A stretch of 64,000 nt of DNA from Brevibacterium aurantiacum. Its GTDB lineage: Bacteria > Actinomycetota > Actinomycetes > Actinomycetales > Brevibacteriaceae. The stretch lies in assembly GCF_007558825.1 (NCBI RefSeq), contig NZ_VLTK01000003.1, positions 372,001 to 436,000 of the forward strand, in the 5' to 3' direction. Shown here piece by piece: positions 33,148 through 42,694 of this stretch. The notes under the pieces are model-generated. The model made no database searches. It worked only from the letters and a program-made list of their open reading frames with translations, and was not told the DNA's origin. The position numbers were made by a program, and so were the translations under genes. The stretch's first letter is position 1. The number at the start of each line of letters is the position of its first letter.

Positions 33148-34116
33148 TCAGTCGCCTGCCGGCCCAGGTCGATCTTCGAGTGCGCTGTACATGGCTGCTG
33201 TGATCACGGCGCGCCGCTCAGCGTTCTGCGTTGGGCCCTGAGTGAGGCAGGGCTCGGCATCCGCTGCTTCGGCCGCGGCGATGAACATCTCCGACTGTGC
33301 AACGGCCTGCTCGACGAGCATCACCGTGCCCTCTACCGGGATGAGGCCGTGGGATTCGGCTGCCTGAAGGAAGTCGGACTCCGCAGCATAGGCGACGTCG
33401 AGGGCAACTCCGCAGCGGAAGCCGGGAGACCACTGCAGTTCGAGGACAGCCTCGGCGGGGAGGGTCGAGATGACAACGGCGGAGGGTCCGATCTGTCTCA
33501 GCGGCGCGGTGGACGCCGACACTCCAAGCTGTTTGCTGAGGTCGAGGACCCGTCCGGCCCGATCAGGGTTTCTGACGAGGAATTCGACCGTGGCGATGCC
33601 CAGTTCGCGGCAGGCCAGCAGCGCCGAAGCCGCGGTCGCTCCTGCACCCAGGATGGTCGCTCTGTCAGCACCATCGCCGTCGGCCGTGCTCACGCCTGCA
33701 GTCGCGCCGAGACCTGCGGCCGTGGCCGATATCGCGGCGGTGACTGCTGCTTCCCGATAGGTGTTGAGACCCGGAGTCAGCGCGCGCACGATGCCCTGCA
33801 CGTCGGTGTTGGCAACCGACGTCGCCCCACCTCGGCGAACCAGTGTGTTCGCCACTCCGGTCAGCCCGGCTGTGTCATCGAGGCCCCACCCATGGGTCAA
33901 CGCGAGTTCGACGAGCCGTTCCTTCAAAGGCATCGTCAGCGAGAATCCGATCTGGCTTCGGTGAGCTGCCAGGAAGGATTCGAGGTCCTCCGCGCCGATG
34001 TCGAAACTGGCGTATTCGCTGCTGTGGAGGCCCAGGGCCTGAAATGCCGCACGATGAAGCAGCGGCGATTTGGAATGGGCGATCGGGCGACCGAGCACCG
34101 CAGCCGAGATCGTCAT
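33148..34116 (-). CDS. aroE: Shikimate 5-dehydrogenase
   Basis: A 322-aa NADP-dependent shikimate dehydrogenase. The substrate domain shows VLGRPIAHSKSPLLHRAAF, FSLTMPLKERLVELA (catalytic Lys) and GVANTLVRRG with VANTDVQGI; the nucleotide fold is RATILGAGATAASALLA followed by VEFLVRNPDRA; VEGTVMLVEQAVAQSEMF closes it. It is about 45 residues longer than the E. coli protein because of an Ala/Thr-rich insertion near 130-150. The ATG at 34116 overlaps mltG by ATGA; the frame to 34248 is not used. Confidence 0.93.
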   Translation of the reverse strand: MTISAAVLGRPIAHSKSPLLHRAAFQALGLHSSEYASFDIGAEDLESFLAAHRSQIGFSLTMPLKERLVELALTHGWGLDDTAGLTGVANTLVRRGGATSVANTDVQGIVRALTPGLNTYREAAVTAAISATAAGLGATAGVSTADGDGADRATILGAGATAASALLACRELGIATVEFLVRNPDRAGRVLDLSKQLGVSASTAPLRQIGPSAVVISTLPAEAVLELQWSPGFRCGVALDVAYAAESDFLQAAESHGLIPVEGTVMLVEQAVAQSEMFIAAAEAADAEPCLTQGPTQNAERRAVITAAMYSALEDRPGPAGD

Positions 34117-35255
34117 TTGTCGCCGTTGGCCTCTCCGTGCTCCTTGAGCCATTTCCGATAGATCTCGACATTCTTCCGATGCTCGTCGTAGGTGTCGGCG
34201 AATTTGGTCTCCCCGGTGTCCGGGTTCGTGGCCACGAAGAACTGCCAATCACCTTTGGTGGGATTGAGCGCGGCATCGACTGCTCCGGCGCTGGGCGAAT
34301 TGATCGGTCCCGGTGGCAGCCCCTTCTTCTTGTACGTGTTGTACGGGCTGTCGGACTCGCGCTCCTCCTTCGTCGTCGTCAGGTCACTGCGGGCACCGTG
34401 GATATAGGCCACCGTCGCATCGGACTGGAGCAGTTCGCCGGTCCTCGAATCCTCTGAGATGCGGTTGAGGAAGACCTGCGCCACCTTCTTTCGGACCTCT
34501 TCGTCACCGGGCGATTCGATTTCGACGAGGCTCGCCAGGGTCATGATCCGATTCGCGTCGTCGAGATCGATGTCAGCGTTCTCGATCTCAAGCTTCGTCT
34601 TATTGACCATCTCGGACACGATGTCCTCGGCCGTTTTGTCCTGGTTCAGTTCGTAGGTTGCCGGATACAGATACCCCTCCAGGCTGGGGGCATCGACGTC
34701 GAGGCCGTAATCCTTCGGGGTCTTGTCATCGATGGCTTTGTCGACGGCTTCGGCCTTCATTCCCGACTCGACCATCGTCGATTTGATCTGGTCGATCTTG
34801 CGGCCCTCGGCGATCGTGATCGTGGGAGGTTTGATCGGATTGACGATCGCTTCCACTGCTGATTTGGAACTCATCTTCTCGCGCAGAATGATCGGCCCGG
34901 CCTGGATCGTGATATCGCGGCGCTCGACCTCGTCGAGGAACGGCTCGGAGTTCATGATCACCCCGGCCTCGACGAGCTGATTGGCCACGGAGCGGGCAGA
35001 GGCTCCCGGCGGGATCTCGATCGTGACCTCGCTGGTGCCGGCGCCCTCGTAGTCGCCTTTGGGACCGAACAGGTCATCGAAGACTCCGCCGGCGGCTCTG
35101 ACACCGAAGAATCCTCCGATGCCGAATACGAGCACGCAGACGACGACGATGGCCGTCGTCCGACGTCTGCGCAGCATCCGGCGGCGCTTCTTTGCTCTGA
35201 GGTCGGACCTGGTCAGCCCTTCGTCTTCCGAGAACTCACCTGGGAACGGGCTCAT
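34113..35255 (-). CDS. mltG: Endolytic murein transglycosylase MltG
   Basis: A 380-aa YceG-family protein that cuts nascent glycan strands at the membrane. A basic cytoplasmic stretch (RAKKRRRMLRRRR) precedes a single membrane helix (about 34-54). The periplasmic region has a LysM-like domain (VTIEIPPGASARSVANQLV) and the catalytic region LEGYLYPATYEL, MTLASLVEIESPGDEE with the conserved Glu, and YNTYKKKGLPPGPINSPS. The start overlaps the ruvX stop by ATGA. Confidence 0.95.
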   Translation of the reverse strand: MSPFPGEFSEDEGLTRSDLRAKKRRRMLRRRRTTAIVVVCVLVFGIGGFFGVRAAGGVFDDLFGPKGDYEGAGTSEVTIEIPPGASARSVANQLVEAGVIMNSEPFLDEVERRDITIQAGPIILREKMSSKSAVEAIVNPIKPPTITIAEGRKIDQIKSTMVESGMKAEAVDKAIDDKTPKDYGLDVDAPSLEGYLYPATYELNQDKTAEDIVSEMVNKTKLEIENADIDLDDANRIMTLASLVEIESPGDEEVRKKVAQVFLNRISEDSRTGELLQSDATVAYIHGARSDLTTTKEERESDSPYNTYKKKGLPPGPINSPSAGAVDAALNPTKGDWQFFVATNPDTGETKFADTYDEHRKNVEIYRKWLKEHGEANGDK

Positions 35256-35728
35256 AGCTCACTCTCCTCGTCGGGCATTGCTCGACCGGCTGGCTCACCG
35301 GTGTTGTGTTCGAATTCGAGGGCATTCTGCAAAATGATCACGGCTGCCTGGGCATCGACGATCTCACGACGTTGACGCGAGTTCTTCCCTGCGGCGGCGA
35401 GGGCGTGGTGAGCCTCGACCGTGGTGAAGCGCTCATCGACGAGGCGGATGGGCGTCGACGTAGCGAGGCTGATTCGCCTGGCGAAATCAAGTGCGGTCGC
35501 CGCCGCCGCCCGTGCCGCGCCGTCGAGGGATTTCGGGTCGCCGATGAGCAGTTCGATCGGTTCGTATTCGTCGATGATCTCCCGCAGCGCTCTCAGCGCA
35601 GCAGGCTCGTCGGTCCTCCGCACCACTGTCAGCGGCGTAGCGAGGATGCCGTCAGGGTCACTGCTGGCGACCCCGATGCGCACCGAACCGATGTCGAGGC
35701 CGATACGTCGGCCCCGGCGGAAACTCAC
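35252..35728 (-). CDS. ruvX: Putative Holliday junction resolvase / pre-16S rRNA nuclease YqgF
   Basis: A 158-aa RNase H-fold nuclease. Catalytic acidic residues are in IGLDIGSVRIGVASSD, PIELLIGDPKS, LVDERFTTVEAHHAL and EIVDAQAAVIILQ. In E. coli the protein finishes 16S rRNA 5' ends. It overlaps alaS upstream by ATGA and mltG downstream by ATGA, the common alaS-ruvX-mltG-aroE order. Confidence 0.94.
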   Translation of the reverse strand: MSFRRGRRIGLDIGSVRIGVASSDPDGILATPLTVVRRTDEPAALRALREIIDEYEPIELLIGDPKSLDGAARAAAATALDFARRISLATSTPIRLVDERFTTVEAHHALAAAGKNSRQRREIVDAQAAVIILQNALEFEHNTGEPAGRAMPDEESEL

Positions 35729-38379
35729 TGGAGAGCTGCCTTGACCGCTGTGATGGCAGAGGGGATCGCGGAGGCATCGCTGCCGCCGCCCTGAGCGAGG
35801 TCGGGTTTGCCTCCTCCGCCGCCGCCGAGTTCACCGCAGGCCAGTGACACGAGCTTGCCGGCCTGCTGTCCCTCATCGCGTGAGGCAGCGGTCGTGGCGA
35901 CCACGACAACGGGTTTTCCGTTGCTCGTTCCGATGCCGAGGACCACGGCGGATCGTTCCGAGACTCGACCGCGCAGGTCGGTGACGACTGTACGGATATC
36001 TCCCGCATTCGAGACCTCGCCGAGTTCGGCGACGACGAACAGAGTTGATCCCACGGTTTCGGCGTTGTCGAGGAATCTTCCTGCTGAGGCCAGGAGCTGC
36101 TGGGAGTTCAGGCGAGCGATCTCCTTCTCCGCATCCTTGAGCTTGGTCATCAGATCTCCGACGCGTTCGCGCACATCGGTTCCCGGCACCTTGAGCATGT
36201 CGGACAGGGAGGAGACGATGCTGCGTTCAGCTGCCAGCGAGCGGAAGGCGTCCATGCCGACGGCGGCTTCGATGCGGCGCACGCCTGAGCCCACGGAGGC
36301 TTCGGAGAGCACGGAGATCGGCCCGACCTCGGACGAAGCACCGACGTGTGTGCCTCCGCAGAGTTCGCGGGAGAATGGCCCGCCGATGTCGACGACGCGC
36401 ACGATATTCGGGTACTTCTCACCGAAGAGCGCCATCGCACCTGACTTCCTGGCGTCCTCGAACGGCAGGAATTCGGTCCCGACCTCGTAGTTCGAACGAA
36501 CGGCGAGGTTGGCGACGTCTTCGATCTCCGCCCGCATCTGCGGACTCGGGGCTTCAGGGAATGAGTAGTCGAAGCGCATGTAGCCCGGCTGGTTCATCGA
36601 GCCGGCCTGGACAGCGTGAGTACCGAGGATCTCGCGCAGCGCGGCGTGGACGAGGTGCGTGGCGGTGTGCGCTTGTGAACCCTGGAACCTGTGGTCGCGG
36701 TCGACGACGGCCAGGACCTCGGCCCCCACATGGATCTCGCCGTCGATGACTTCGACTCTGTGCGCGGGGAGCCCCTTGATGGGATTCTGCACGTCGAGGA
36801 CGCGGGCGGTGAAACCATGGCCTTTGATGAGGCCGATATCGGCGCGCTGTCCGCCTGCCTCGGCGTAGAACGGAGTCAGATCGAGGATGAGGTCGGCGGA
36901 CTGTCCCGGTGTCAGAACTTCCTGGGCGAGCCCGTCGACAACGATTCCACGCACCCGGGAGTCGGCTTCGAGGCGGTCGTAGCCGACGAACTCGGAGGCA
37001 CCGTCTTCGAGCAGCGCAGAGTAGGCGGAGAGGTCGGTATGTCCGCCGCCCTTCTTCGCCTTCGCGTCGGCCTTGGCTCGGGTCCGCTGCTGACTCATGA
37101 GGGCGCGGAAGCCCTCTTCGTCAACGTGGACGCCCTGCTCGGAAGCCATTTCCAGAGTCAGGTCGATGGGGAATCCGTGGGTGTCGTGCAGAGCGAACGC
37201 CACGTCGCCGCTGATGGTCTTGTCCGACTCAGGCAGGGAGGCCGCAGCGTTCTGGAACAGCTGTGTGCCCGATTCCAGGGTCCGCAGGAAGGCCTTCTCC
37301 TCGGCGTAGGCGATGCGGGAGATGCGGTCGAAATCCGTCTCCAGCTCAGGGTAGGAGAGCTTCATCGATTCCATGGACACCGGCAGCAGCTCCGGCAGAA
37401 CTTCGCTGGTCACGCCGAGGAGGCGCATCGCACGTACGGCACGGCGGAGGAGACGTCGGAGGATGTAGCCGCGGCCTTCGTTGCCAGGGCGGACACCATC
37501 GCCGATGATGATCAAGGAGGAGCGGACGTGGTCGGCCACGACTCGCATCTGCACGTCGGCCTCGTGATCGGCACCGTAGCTGTGGCCGGAGAGGCGGCTG
37601 GCGGCCTCGATGACGGGGAAGACTTCGTCGATCTCGTACATGTTCTCGACGCCTTGGAGCAGGAAGGCGACACGCTCGAGGCCCATGCCGGTGTCGATGT
37701 TCTTCGCGGGGAGGTCGCCGGCGATGTCGAAATCGACCTTCGACCGGACCTCGCTGAGTTCGAATTCCATGAACACGAGGTTCCAGATCTCGATGTACCG
37801 ATCTTCATCGGCCACGGGACCGCCTTCGACACCGTAGTCCGGACCACGGTCGAAGTAGATCTCGGAGCAGTAGCCGCCGGGGCCGGGCTGACCGGTGTGC
37901 CAGAAATTGTCCTCGTTGTCGCGCGGCTGGATGCGCTCTCGTGGAATCGAGGTCTCCTCGAGCCACAGGTCGATGGTCTCGATATCGTCCTCATGGACTG
38001 TTGCCCACAGGCGGTTCTCGTCGAAGCCGAGACCACCGTCGTCCACGGGGTTCGTCAGCAGTCCCCAGGCGAAGCGAATGGCTTCGCGCTTGAAGTAGTC
38101 GCCGAAGGAGAAATTGCCATTCATCTGGAAGAAGGTGCCGTGGCGGGTGGTCTTTCCGACCTCTTCGATGTCGCCGGTGCGCACGCATTTCTGCACGCTC
38201 GTGGCGCGATTGAATGGGGCGGGCTCCCGACCGGAGAGATACGGGATGAACTGAACCATACCCGCGATGTTGAACAGGATCGATGGATCCGAGCTGATCA
38301 CCGACGCTGAGGGGACGACTGCGTGCCCATTCGCTTCGAAGTAGTCCAACCAGCGCTGTTTGATCTCTGCCGTCTTCAT
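35725..38379 (-). CDS. alaS: Alanyl-tRNA synthetase
   Basis: An 884-aa class II synthetase. It begins MKTAEIKQRWLDYFEANGH, with motif 2 around HGTFFQMNGNFSFGDYFK. The editing domain carries HTATHLVHAALREILG and CGGTHVGASSEVG, the zinc-site His and Cys residues. The C-terminal C-Ala domain ends with a Gly-rich GELGGGGGGKPDLAQGGG. There is no T-box in the 175-nt upstream gap, only a possible TAAACT -10 element and the rpsD hairpin. Confidence 0.98.
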   Translation of the reverse strand: MKTAEIKQRWLDYFEANGHAVVPSASVISSDPSILFNIAGMVQFIPYLSGREPAPFNRATSVQKCVRTGDIEEVGKTTRHGTFFQMNGNFSFGDYFKREAIRFAWGLLTNPVDDGGLGFDENRLWATVHEDDIETIDLWLEETSIPRERIQPRDNEDNFWHTGQPGPGGYCSEIYFDRGPDYGVEGGPVADEDRYIEIWNLVFMEFELSEVRSKVDFDIAGDLPAKNIDTGMGLERVAFLLQGVENMYEIDEVFPVIEAASRLSGHSYGADHEADVQMRVVADHVRSSLIIIGDGVRPGNEGRGYILRRLLRRAVRAMRLLGVTSEVLPELLPVSMESMKLSYPELETDFDRISRIAYAEEKAFLRTLESGTQLFQNAAASLPESDKTISGDVAFALHDTHGFPIDLTLEMASEQGVHVDEEGFRALMSQQRTRAKADAKAKKGGGHTDLSAYSALLEDGASEFVGYDRLEADSRVRGIVVDGLAQEVLTPGQSADLILDLTPFYAEAGGQRADIGLIKGHGFTARVLDVQNPIKGLPAHRVEVIDGEIHVGAEVLAVVDRDHRFQGSQAHTATHLVHAALREILGTHAVQAGSMNQPGYMRFDYSFPEAPSPQMRAEIEDVANLAVRSNYEVGTEFLPFEDARKSGAMALFGEKYPNIVRVVDIGGPFSRELCGGTHVGASSEVGPISVLSEASVGSGVRRIEAAVGMDAFRSLAAERSIVSSLSDMLKVPGTDVRERVGDLMTKLKDAEKEIARLNSQQLLASAGRFLDNAETVGSTLFVVAELGEVSNAGDIRTVVTDLRGRVSERSAVVLGIGTSNGKPVVVVATTAASRDEGQQAGKLVSLACGELGGGGGGKPDLAQGGGSDASAIPSAITAVKAALQ

Positions 38380-38497
38380 CCAAGGCCTTTCACATGTTGC
38401 GTGTGCACTCTTGCACTCATCAGTGATTAGTTTAGTGGCTCATCCGCATTATGCGAGGTGCCGACGCTGCGCGCCGTCGACTTGCGTATGAATGCAC

Positions 38498-38528
38498 AAC
38501 TGCCCGGAACTCGACGTTCCGGGCAGTT
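38498..38528. terminator. Perfect 13-bp hairpin downstream of rpsD
   Basis: Arms aactgcccggaac and its exact complement flank a 5-nt loop (tcgac), 27 nt after the rpsD stop and between rpsD and alaS. It is a strong rho-independent-like hairpin without a T tract. It would insulate rpsD from the alaS operon. Confidence 0.8.
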
Positions 38529-38554
38529 GATGCCGTGCGATCCCTCTGGGGTGA

Positions 38555-39181
38555 TCAGCGCGAGTAGTGCTCGACGACCAGCTGAACATCAACGGTCACA
38601 GGAACCTCTTCGCGCTTGGGGCGACGAAGCAGGGTGGTCTGCAGACCTTCGAGGTTGACATTGAGGTAGCCGGGAACTGCAGGGAGAACATCCTTGTGTC
38701 CACCGGCTGCTGCGACCTGGAACGGATCCATCGATGCACTGCGCTCGTGAACCTGGATGGTCTGTCCTTCCTTCACGCGGAATGAAGGACGATCGACGCG
38801 CTGGCCGTCAACGGTGATGTGACGGTGCACGACGAACTGACGCGCCTGGGCGATGGTCCGAGCGAAGCCCGAACGCAACACCAGCGCGTCGAGACGCATT
38901 TCGAGGAGCTCGACCATGGTCTCACCGGTCAGACCGGAGAGGCGGCTGGATTCCTTGTAGATCTTGAGCATCTGAGCTTCGCGGATGCCGTACTGGGCGC
39001 GAAGACGCTGCTTCTCCTTGAGACGGACCGAGTAGTCGCTGTCATTGCGACGACGTGCACGGCCGTGCTCGCCTGGAGGATACGGGCGACGCTCGAAGTA
39101 CTTCTCCGCTTTCGGAGTCAGCGGCATGCCGAGGGCGCGCGAGACGCGCGTCATCCGGCGGTTACGTGCTGGTGCTGGCAC
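38555..39181 (-). CDS. rpsD: 30S ribosomal protein S4
   Basis: A 208-aa S4, the 16S rRNA 5'-domain assembly protein. Conserved parts are SRALGMPLTPKAEKYFERRPYPPGEHGR (split here), RLKEKQRLRAQYGIREAQM and the S4 RNA-binding domain RLDALVLRSGFARTIAQARQ with HITVDGQRVDRPS. The N-terminal zinc cysteines are absent (C-minus form). The GTG at 39181 has AAAGG seven bases upstream; the open frame continuing to 39328 lies in the leader and is rejected. Confidence 0.96.
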   Translation of the reverse strand: MPAPARNRRMTRVSRALGMPLTPKAEKYFERRPYPPGEHGRARRRNDSDYSVRLKEKQRLRAQYGIREAQMLKIYKESSRLSGLTGETMVELLEMRLDALVLRSGFARTIAQARQFVVHRHITVDGQRVDRPSFRVKEGQTIQVHERSASMDPFQVAAAGGHKDVLPAVPGYLNVNLEGLQTTLLRRPKREEVPVTVDVQLVVEHYSR

Positions 39182-39205
39182 TGTATTACCTTTCATCAAT
39201 ATGGT

Positions 39206-39244
39206 GTGTCTCGACCGGCCATGGGTTCTCGCCCAAGTCGACAC
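39206..39244 (-). promoter_or_regulatory. Structured leader hairpin of rpsD
   Basis: Inverted arms 39206-39215 and 39237-39244 (gtgtctcgac against gtcgacac, with a 2-nt bulge) plus an inner ggg/ccc pair form a hairpin ending about 25 nt before the GTG start. S4 represses its own synthesis in other bacteria by binding leader RNA, so this is a candidate site; no similarity to known S4 leaders is claimed. Confidence 0.35.
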
Positions 39245-39331
39245 GGTTGTTTCCCTGGATGGGAAAGAGGGATTGAGCGTCGAGATCCGCTCGCACCGAC
39301 CGCCTTTAGGGTGCAGGCACAACAGCAACCA

Positions 39332-39361
39332 ATCTTAGCGGATTCCACTCCCCCGGCGCAA
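39332..39361 (-). promoter_or_regulatory. rpsD promoter (-35 TTGCGC, -10 TAAGAT)
   Basis: On the minus strand TTGCGC (39356-39361) and TAAGAT (39332-39337) are 18 bp apart. This would start transcription near 39325 and give a leader of about 145 nt before the GTG codon. It is one of the better housekeeping-type promoters in the window. Confidence 0.6.
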
Positions 39362-39454
39362 AGCGACAGAACGGGGACTCGAGCGATGCGCCGCCGCGCT
39401 GCCGCGGGGTTGATCACAGGGCAAAGAGGATATCTGCCCGGCAGGTTCTGGTGC

Positions 39455-41068
39455 TCAGGCGCCGGTACGGCCGGCTCCGCCGTCGGGCCTTCGCTCGGTG
39501 GGCAGCCGCATTGCCGCATCAGCAACTTCGGCTCCCGAACCACCATAGATGTTGACGACGGTGTGGACTCCTGCCGCGGTGAGGGCGTCGGCCTGGTCCT
39601 GACGCTGGACCACTGCGGCGATGGCACCGTCGAAACCGGCTATTCTCAGCTGTTCGAGTGCGAAGGTGTTCGAGTCGTGGATCGCCATAGCCAGAATCAC
39701 GGTCCGGGCGGTTCCACCGACGACAATGCGGTGCCAGAACTCGTGGTCTGTGGCGTCGCCCTCCAGGACGTTGAACTTCTCGTCCTGGAGATCCTCCACC
39801 ACCAGATGATCGTTGTCGACACCGATGACGGACAGACCCCCTCGGTCGACCAATCGCTCATATGCACCGCGTCCGATGCGGCCCATGCCCAGCACCACCA
39901 CCTCGGCGGTACCTGTGTCGATCGGGCGATCCGGTGGTCGCAGTCTGGCCTCATTCTCATCGGGCAGGATCTCATCGAGCCTGCCCACGATCTGCAGACT
40001 GTAGGCGTTGGCCAATGAGGAGATGATCATTGAGATCGCGACGGCCAAAGCAGTCACTGTCAGCCAGCTGTCCTCGAACACTCCATTGGCTGCCCCGACC
40101 GCCACCACGATGAGCGCGAATTCGGAGAAGTTGCTCAAGGCGAGACTGGTGCGGATGCTGGTCCGGTTGCGCAGGCCGAAGAGTCGACCCAACAGATAGA
40201 AGCTGAGGAAGTTGAAGGGGATGAGAATCACGCACAGGATCAACGCCATGAGCAGGTCGGCCCAGGTCGGGATCGCCTGCAGTCCGATGACGACGAAGAA
40301 GGCGACGAGGAAGAGCTCCTTGACGCTGAATAGGGACTTCGACAACTCGGTGGATCTGGGATGGCCGGCGAAGAGCAGACCCATCACCAAAGCCCCCAGG
40401 TCACCATGGATGCCCACGGACTCGAAGGCCACGTATCCCGGGCCCAGTGCCATGACCACGCCGAAGAGCACCAGCAGCTCGCCTCGTCCCACACGGTCGA
40501 GAATGCGGCGCAGCACCCATGCTGCGGGGATCAGGAGAACGAGTGCGAAGGCCCATAGACTCGGCGGCTCCTCACCTGCAACGGTGATGAAGGCGACGGC
40601 GGCGATGTCCTGGAGGACGAGGATGGCGATGGCGATCTGACCGTAGTACGAACCGTCGTCGGAGCGGTCTTCGAGGACCTTGACCACGAGAACTGTTGAG
40701 GAGAACGACAGTGCGAATCCGAGCAGACCGATCGTGCCCAGTCCACCGTCGAGCGATACGACGCCGATGACCGCAGCGAACCCGATCGTGCCGGCTCCCA
40801 CGAGAACACTGGAGATCATATGGAGCGCAGCCGTACCGTAGGCCTCGGGTTGGAGGAGGGATCGCAGATCGAACTTCAGTCCGATGGTGAAGAGGAGCAG
40901 AACCACGCCGAGGTCGGAGATCCGTTCGAGACCGTCGAATGCGGAGAAGCCGAGGAAGTGAAGCAGGAATCCGGCACCAAGGAAGCCCACCAGTGGAGGA
41001 ATGCGCAGTACGCGCGCCACCAATCCCAGAGCGAGAGCGGCCGCGATGGTGACGATGATGTCCTGCAC
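39455..41068 (-). CDS. CPA2-family cation/proton antiporter with TrkA-N domain
   Basis: A 537-aa KefB/Ybal-like antiporter. About twelve membrane segments (1-370) include GFALSFSSTVLVVKVLED, the CPA2 helix bearing conserved residues, and ALSNFSEFALIVVAVG. A cytoplasmic Rossmann domain follows from about residue 385 with VVVLGMGRIGRGAYERLVDRG and the acidic VIGVDNDHL, binding NAD(H). It probably exports K+ or Na+ in exchange for protons under redox or nucleotide control. The GTG at 41068 has AGGAGG. It has no evident operon partner. Confidence 0.9.
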   Translation of the reverse strand: MQDIIVTIAAALALGLVARVLRIPPLVGFLGAGFLLHFLGFSAFDGLERISDLGVVLLLFTIGLKFDLRSLLQPEAYGTAALHMISSVLVGAGTIGFAAVIGVVSLDGGLGTIGLLGFALSFSSTVLVVKVLEDRSDDGSYYGQIAIAILVLQDIAAVAFITVAGEEPPSLWAFALVLLIPAAWVLRRILDRVGRGELLVLFGVVMALGPGYVAFESVGIHGDLGALVMGLLFAGHPRSTELSKSLFSVKELFLVAFFVVIGLQAIPTWADLLMALILCVILIPFNFLSFYLLGRLFGLRNRTSIRTSLALSNFSEFALIVVAVGAANGVFEDSWLTVTALAVAISMIISSLANAYSLQIVGRLDEILPDENEARLRPPDRPIDTGTAEVVVLGMGRIGRGAYERLVDRGGLSVIGVDNDHLVVEDLQDEKFNVLEGDATDHEFWHRIVVGGTARTVILAMAIHDSNTFALEQLRIAGFDGAIAAVVQRQDQADALTAAGVHTVVNIYGGSGAEVADAAMRLPTERRPDGGAGRTGA

Positions 41069-41206
41069 GTCAACCCTCCTCGGCCCCTCAGACGCCAGCG
41101 AACCGATCGTGGCCGCGGCTCTCCTTCATCCTGTGCACAAAACTACCGCGTCCCAGGGGTCAGAGGGAGGAATTCGGCGGCGAATATCGGCAGGCCGGTG
41201 CCTTTA

Positions 41207-42694
41207 TCAGGGCCGCAGGAGTCTCTGCAGCATCTCGAGACGCTCACCCAAGGAGCGCTCCATCCCGTTGCCTGTCGGCTCGTAGTAGCGCTTCCCGCGC
41301 AGTGTCTCGGGCAGATATTCCTGGGCAGCGACTCCGTGAGGATGATCGTGCGAGTATTTGTAGCCCTCGCCGTGGCCGAGCTCCTTGGCGCCGGGATAGT
41401 GCGCGTCCCGCAGATGTGTTGGCACCTGCCCGGAGAACCCGTTCTTGACGTCGGCGATGGCTGCGTCGAGGGCGCGGTAGCTCGCGTTCGACTTCGGCGC
41501 CATGGCCAGGTAGGTGACCGCCTCGGCCAGCGGAATGCGTCCTTCCGGCATGCCGATGTTCTGCACGGCTGTTGACGCCGCCACCGCGATCGGCAGGGCC
41601 TGCGGATCGGCCATACCGATGTCCTCGGCAGCCGATATCACGACGCGCCGCGCGATGAAGCGGGGGTCCTCGCCGGCAACGATCATCCTGGCCAGGTAGT
41701 GCAACGCGGCATCGACGTCTGAGCCGCGAATCGACTTGATGAATGCGGAGATGACATCGTAGTGCTGGTCACCGTTCTTGTCGTAGCGCAGCACAGTTTC
41801 GGAGCTGGCCTCGGCACAGGCGGCCTCGGTGATGAGGATCGCGCGGCGATCAGTTTCCGAATCGGCCGCGTCATCAGTCGCGTCGTCGGCCGCGTCATCA
41901 GGCGAGTCGTCGGCCGCGTCTCCGTCGTCTGCCCCTGCGAACTCTGCCTGTGCGGCAGCGATTCCGGCGGCGGCTTCGAGGATCGTCAGGGAGCGCCGGG
42001 CGTCAGCACCGGCGATGCGGACGATGAAGTCCTTCGCCGCAGGCTCGAGTTCGAACTGGCCGGCCAAACCTCGTTCGCTGGTGACTGCACGGTCGAGGAG
42101 ATCGGCAATGGCGGCATCGTCGAGCGGACGCAGCGTGAGCAGAAGCGAGCGGGACAGGAGTGGGGAGATGACGGAGAACGATGGGTTCTCGGTCGTCGCG
42201 GCCACGAGCACGACGAGGCGGTTCTCCACCGCTGGCAGCAGAGCATCCTGCTGCGCTTTCGAGAATCGGTGGATCTCGTCGAGGAACAGCACGGTCGTGC
42301 GCTGATACATGTCGCGCTCGCGCCTGGCGTTCTCGATCACCTGTCGCACGTCCTTGACGCCGGCGGTTATCGCGGACATCTCGACGAAGGTGCGGCCCGG
42401 CGCGTGGGAGATGACGTGGGCCAGGGTGGTCTTGCCGACCCCGGGAGGACCCCACAGGATCACCGAGGAGGCTCCTGCCCGGTCTCCCCCGCTGGCCTCG
42501 ACGAGTTGGACGAGGGGTGAACCGGGGAACGTCAGATGATCTTGGCCGACCACCTCGGCAATGGTGCGCGGACGCATCCGCACCGCCAGCGGATCGAGAG
42601 CTCGCCCCGAACCGGCAGATGAACCGCCGACGCCCGGACCAGGCGATCCCTGGTCCGGGCTGTCGGAGGAGAAGAGGTCAGGACCGTTGGTCAT
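41207..42694 (-). CDS. rarA: Replication-associated recombination ATPase RarA
   Basis: A 495-aa AAA+ ATPase acting at stalled forks, related to clamp-loader ATPases. Walker A GPPGVGKT is at 82-89, Walker [11 protein letters not shown] at 135-142, sensor 1 AATTENPSF near 166-174, and the C-terminal tetramerisation domain has [20 protein letters not shown] and [15 protein letters not shown]. An acidic Asp/Ala insertion (255-283) with repeated DDA units interrupts the lid region. The frame runs to 43144, but the ATG at 42694 overlaps the aspS stop as TGATG and lies at the usual N-terminus. Confidence 0.95.
   Translation of the reverse strand: MTNGPDLFSSDSPDQGSPGPGVGGSSAGSGRALDPLAVRMRPRTIAEVVGQDHLTFPGSPLVQLVEASGGDRAGASSVILWGPPGVGKTTLAHVISHAPGRTFVEMSAITAGVKDVRQVIENARRERDMYQRTTVLFLDEIHRFSKAQQDALLPAVENRLVVLVAATTENPSFSVISPLLSRSLLLTLRPLDDAAIADLLDRAVTSERGLAGQFELEPAAKDFIVRIAGADARRSLTILEAAAGIAAAQAEFAGADDGDAADDSPDDAADDATDDAADSETDRRAILITEAACAEASSETVLRYDKNGDQHYDVISAFIKSIRGSDVDAALHYLARMIVAGEDPRFIARRVVISAAEDIGMADPQALPIAVAASTAVQNIGMPEGRIPLAEAVTYLAMAPKSNASYRALDAAIADVKNGFSGQVPTHLRDAHYPGAKELGHGEGYKYSHDHPHGVAAQEYLPETLRGKRYYEPTGNGMERSLGERLEMLQRLLRP
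41846..41932. repeat. Degenerate DDA-coding repeat inside rarA
   Basis: Repeated gcgtcgtcggcc/gcgtcatcagtc-like units encode an Asp/Ala-rich block of about 29 residues. Reading frame is kept. It lies between the AAA+ lid and the C-terminal domain. Confidence 0.7.

Noticed and set aside
36691..38310. 539-codon plus-strand open frame
   Set aside because: Exactly opposite alaS, whose motifs are complete; composition is shadow-like.
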